Source of the DNA: Chloroflexota bacterium
GTDB taxonomy: Bacteria; Chloroflexota; Limnocylindria; Limnocylindrales; CSP1-4
Direction: 5' to 3'
Assembly (NCBI GenBank): GCA_015661135.1
Contig: JACVXW010000069.1
Span: 1 to 7,188 of the forward strand
DNA length: 7,188 nt
Shown: positions 5,619-7,188 of the stretch, piece after piece
Numbering within the stretch: the stretch's first letter is position 1
Layout of the letters: each line of letters opens with the position of its first letter
The notes under the pieces: generated by a model
The model's database searches: none
What the model saw: only the letters and a program-made list of their open reading frames with translations
What the model was told of the DNA's origin: nothing
Program-made: the position numbers and the translations under genes

Positions 5619-6642
5619 ATGACCAAGATCCTCGTCGTCGATGACGACCCGAACGTCCAGCGGCTCCTGCGGGTAACGCTGAAGCAGGAAGGATTCGAGG
5701 TCGTCGTCGCCGGGGACGGGGCCGAGGGCCTGCGTCTGTGGGAGTCGGAGGCACCGGCGCTCATCCTCCTCGACGTCACGCTGACGAAGATGGACGGCTA
5801 CCAGGTCGCCACGACGATCCGCGAGGGCGAGTCCGCCGGAACGCACGTCCCGATCATCATGCTGACCGCCGAGAAGGAGGTCGAGCAGAAGGTCAAGGGC
5901 CTCCGGGCCGGGGCGGACGACTACCTGGTCAAGCCGTTCCACCAGGCCGAGCTCCTGGCCCGGATGAAGAGCCTGCTGGCCCGCTTCGCGAGCAGCGAGG
6001 GCGGCCCGGCCGGCAAGCCGCCGCTCGGCAAGCTGCTTGCGTTCTATGGCGCCAAAGGCGGCGTCGGCACGACCACGCTGGCGATCAACGCCGCGATCGC
6101 CCTGCACAAGGAGCACGGTCGACGGGGACTCCGGAATCGACCTCCTCCTGGCGCCGGCCAGTCCTGAGGAGGGCGACCTCGTTCACGAGTCGCATATGGG
6201 TCAGGCGCTGAGCCAGCTCAGGTCGGTGTACGACTACGTGGTCGTGGACGTGGAGAAGCGGCTGGGTGACCTGACCCTCTCCATCCTGGACCACGCCGAC
6301 ATGATCTTCGTGGTCATGACCGCGGACCTGTCGTGTCTCAAGAACGTCCGCCTCGTCCTCGAGGCCCTCGGCCGGATCGGTTACGAGCAGAGCAAGGTAA
6401 AGCTCCTGCTCAACCGCTCGAACGCCTTCACCGGGATCAGCGTCCAGGACGCCGAGGGTGCGCTCAAGCACAAGTTCGACTTCAAGATCACCAACGAGTA
6501 CCGGATCGCGATCAGCGCGCAGAACTCCGGCGCGCCGTTCTCGCATACCAAGGCGGATTCGCCGCTCGGGCGCGAGATCGCCCAGCTCGCCGGGCTCGTC
6601 GACAAGGCCTCGGCGCCGGCGGCCAAGCCCGCCACCAGGTAG
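5619..6642 (+). pseudogene. Receiver-CpaE/TadZ-like ATPase fusion, frame broken with internal deletion
   Basis: Reading from ATG 5619, residues 1-120 are a complete response-regulator receiver: acidic pair D8/D9, phosphoacceptor D52 (LILLDV), T83 and K105 (KPF). A short Gly/Pro linker leads to a deviant Walker A GAKGGVGTTTLA (about 144-155; K146 is the signature lysine) of a ParA/MinD-type ATPase as in CpaE/TadZ, which localise type IV/Tad pilus machinery. After LHKEHGRR, at about 6117-6127, the sense frame jumps. The original frame gives a nonsense tail and stops at 6165-6167, while the next frame continues in-family with DSGIDLLLAPASPEE, YDYVVVDVEK (Walker B-like) and LLLNRSN to TAG at 6640-6642. 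From family layout, about 45 residues are absent, including the LVDxDLQFGD-type switch motif. The two pieces together make only about 340 residues. No credible separate start exists for the second piece. Either a real deletion or an assembly/sequencing fault; as written, only a receiver with a dead ATPase stub is made. Confidence 0.85.
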
Positions 6643-6670
6643 GTCTCGCGCTCGCCAGACAGACTCGTGC

Positions 6671-6693
6671 GTCCGCGGCAAACGGTCCGCGGC
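6671..6693 (+). repeat. Short direct repeat / weak stem between the CpaE fragment and comM
   Basis: GTCCGCGGC occurs at 6671-6679 and again at 6685-6693. Because CCGCGG is self-complementary, the copies can also pair as a 6-bp stem around an 8-base loop. No T-run follows, so an intrinsic terminator is not supported. The rest of the 77-bp gap shows nothing recognisable. Confidence 0.4.
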
Positions 6694-6719
6694 TGCAGGT
6701 GAGCCGCCGATAAGCGCCG

Positions 6720-7188
6720 ATGAACGCCCCCACGATCGTCGGCCTTGCCGATGCGGCGCTGCGGGAAGCCAGGGAGCGCGTGCGGGGCGCCCTCAGGAAT
6801 GCCGGCTTCGTCCATCCGCCCCGCCGGATCACGGTGAACCTCGCCCCAGCGGAGCTGCCAAAGGGCGGCTCGAGCGTGGACCTCGCGATCGCGATCGGCA
6901 TCCTGCTGGGGTCGGAGCAGTTCACGCCGGCAGCCGGCCGGACGGCGCTCATCGGGGAGCTGTCACTCGGCGGTGAGATCCGTCCGGTACCTGGCCTCCT
7001 GCCGATGCTCGTCGCACTCGCCTTGAACGGGGTGCGGCGAGCGATCGTACCGGCCTCCGGTGCGGCAGAGGCGCGGCTGGTTCCGGGGATCGAAGCGATC
7101 GGCTGCCCGACCCTGGGCGATGCGGTGGACCGGCTCCGGGCGCGCCGGCGGCGCGGGCCGGACCAACCGAACCGGGTGGCCCTCGACC
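6720..7188 (+). CDS. comM: ComM/YifB-type Mg-chelatase-like AAA+ protein, N-terminal domain only (3' end outside window)
   Basis: ComM is a hexameric AAA+ helicase that drives branch migration during natural transformation. The 156 visible codons cover the ChlI-like (Lon S16-fold) N-terminal domain: IVGLADAALREARERVRGAL, PPRRITVNLAPAELPKGG, VDLAIAIGILLGSEQ, GELSLGGEIRPVPGLLPM and VPASGAAEARLVPG, all in the normal order. The AAA+ core lies beyond the window. The odd part is the beginning. Family members have some 25 residues before the IVGLPD motif (a strand pair plus EVDxxxGLPxFxIVGL), but here an in-frame TAA at 6711-6713 precedes the ATG at 6720, which lies only five residues ahead of IVGL. 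None of the three frames upstream encodes the expected segment, and there is no good ribosome site. It is either N-terminally truncated, and so possibly non-functional, or the junction is an assembly fault. Confidence 0.85.
   Translation, partial: MNAPTIVGLADAALREARERVRGALRNAGFVHPPRRITVNLAPAELPKGGSSVDLAIAIGILLGSEQFTPAAGRTALIGELSLGGEIRPVPGLLPMLVALALNGVRRAIVPASGAAEARLVPGIEAIGCPTLGDAVDRLRARRRRGPDQPNRVALD

Noticed and set aside
5619..6642. Programmed ribosomal frameshift joining the receiver and ATPase halves
   Set aside because: No slippery heptamer is seen, and roughly 45 conserved residues are missing at the join, which slippage cannot restore.
1..7188. tRNA, rRNA, transposase, integrase, toxin-antitoxin or defence genes
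   Set aside because: I saw no cloverleaf, conserved rRNA block, inverted-repeat-bounded element or matching protein motif on either strand.

Overview
This is a high-GC (roughly 70%) bacterial chromosomal window. Every recognisable gene reads on the + strand. The very high GC, GTG/ATGA-type overlaps, short gaps and gene mix (ThpR, TyrA, a MutT-like phosphoesterase, NfeD plus slipin, a receiver-CpaE fusion, ComM) would fit a GC-rich Chloroflexota lineage (Limnocylindria/Ellin6529-like) or a deep actinobacterial relative. That placement is an inference from gene style; no marker gene in the window settles it.

Layout. (1) 1-600: the 3' part of a ThpR-type 2H RNA 2',3'-cyclic phosphodiesterase; its start lies just outside the window. 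(2) 698-1375: an unrecognised membrane-anchored Pro/Ala-rich protein behind a probable extended -10 promoter. (3) 1388-3155: a tightly overlapping set of a small zinc-ribbon protein, prephenate dehydrogenase (tyrosine synthesis) and a MutT/NUDIX-like predicted phosphoesterase, joined by two 4-bp start/stop overlaps. (4) 3206-5492: the classic NfeD membrane serine protease followed by its slipin/SPFH partner, a membrane quality-control pair. (5) 5619-6642: a receiver domain fused to a CpaE/TadZ-type ParA-like ATPase. The gene has its own promoter, but the reading frame is broken and about 45 residues of the ATPase core are missing. (6) 6720-7188: the N-terminal ChlI-type domain of a ComM/YifB AAA+ protein. 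It begins abnormally late, lacks the usual first 25 or so residues, and runs off the window.

Functionally this is mostly ordinary housekeeping and envelope-maintenance sequence. I do not see a convincing new defence, mobile or RNA system. The strongest anomalies are two damaged neighbouring genes (receiver-CpaE and comM) within about 600 bp. They could mark real gene decay or an assembly/sequencing problem. Other points of interest are the anchored Pro-rich protein, the Arg-rich zinc-ribbon protein coupled to tyrA, a NUDIX box out of register by one residue, a slipin whose C-terminus lacks the very hydrophobic protease-target motif known from the archaeal pair, and a shared TAnnnTCGG -10-like element at three positions.
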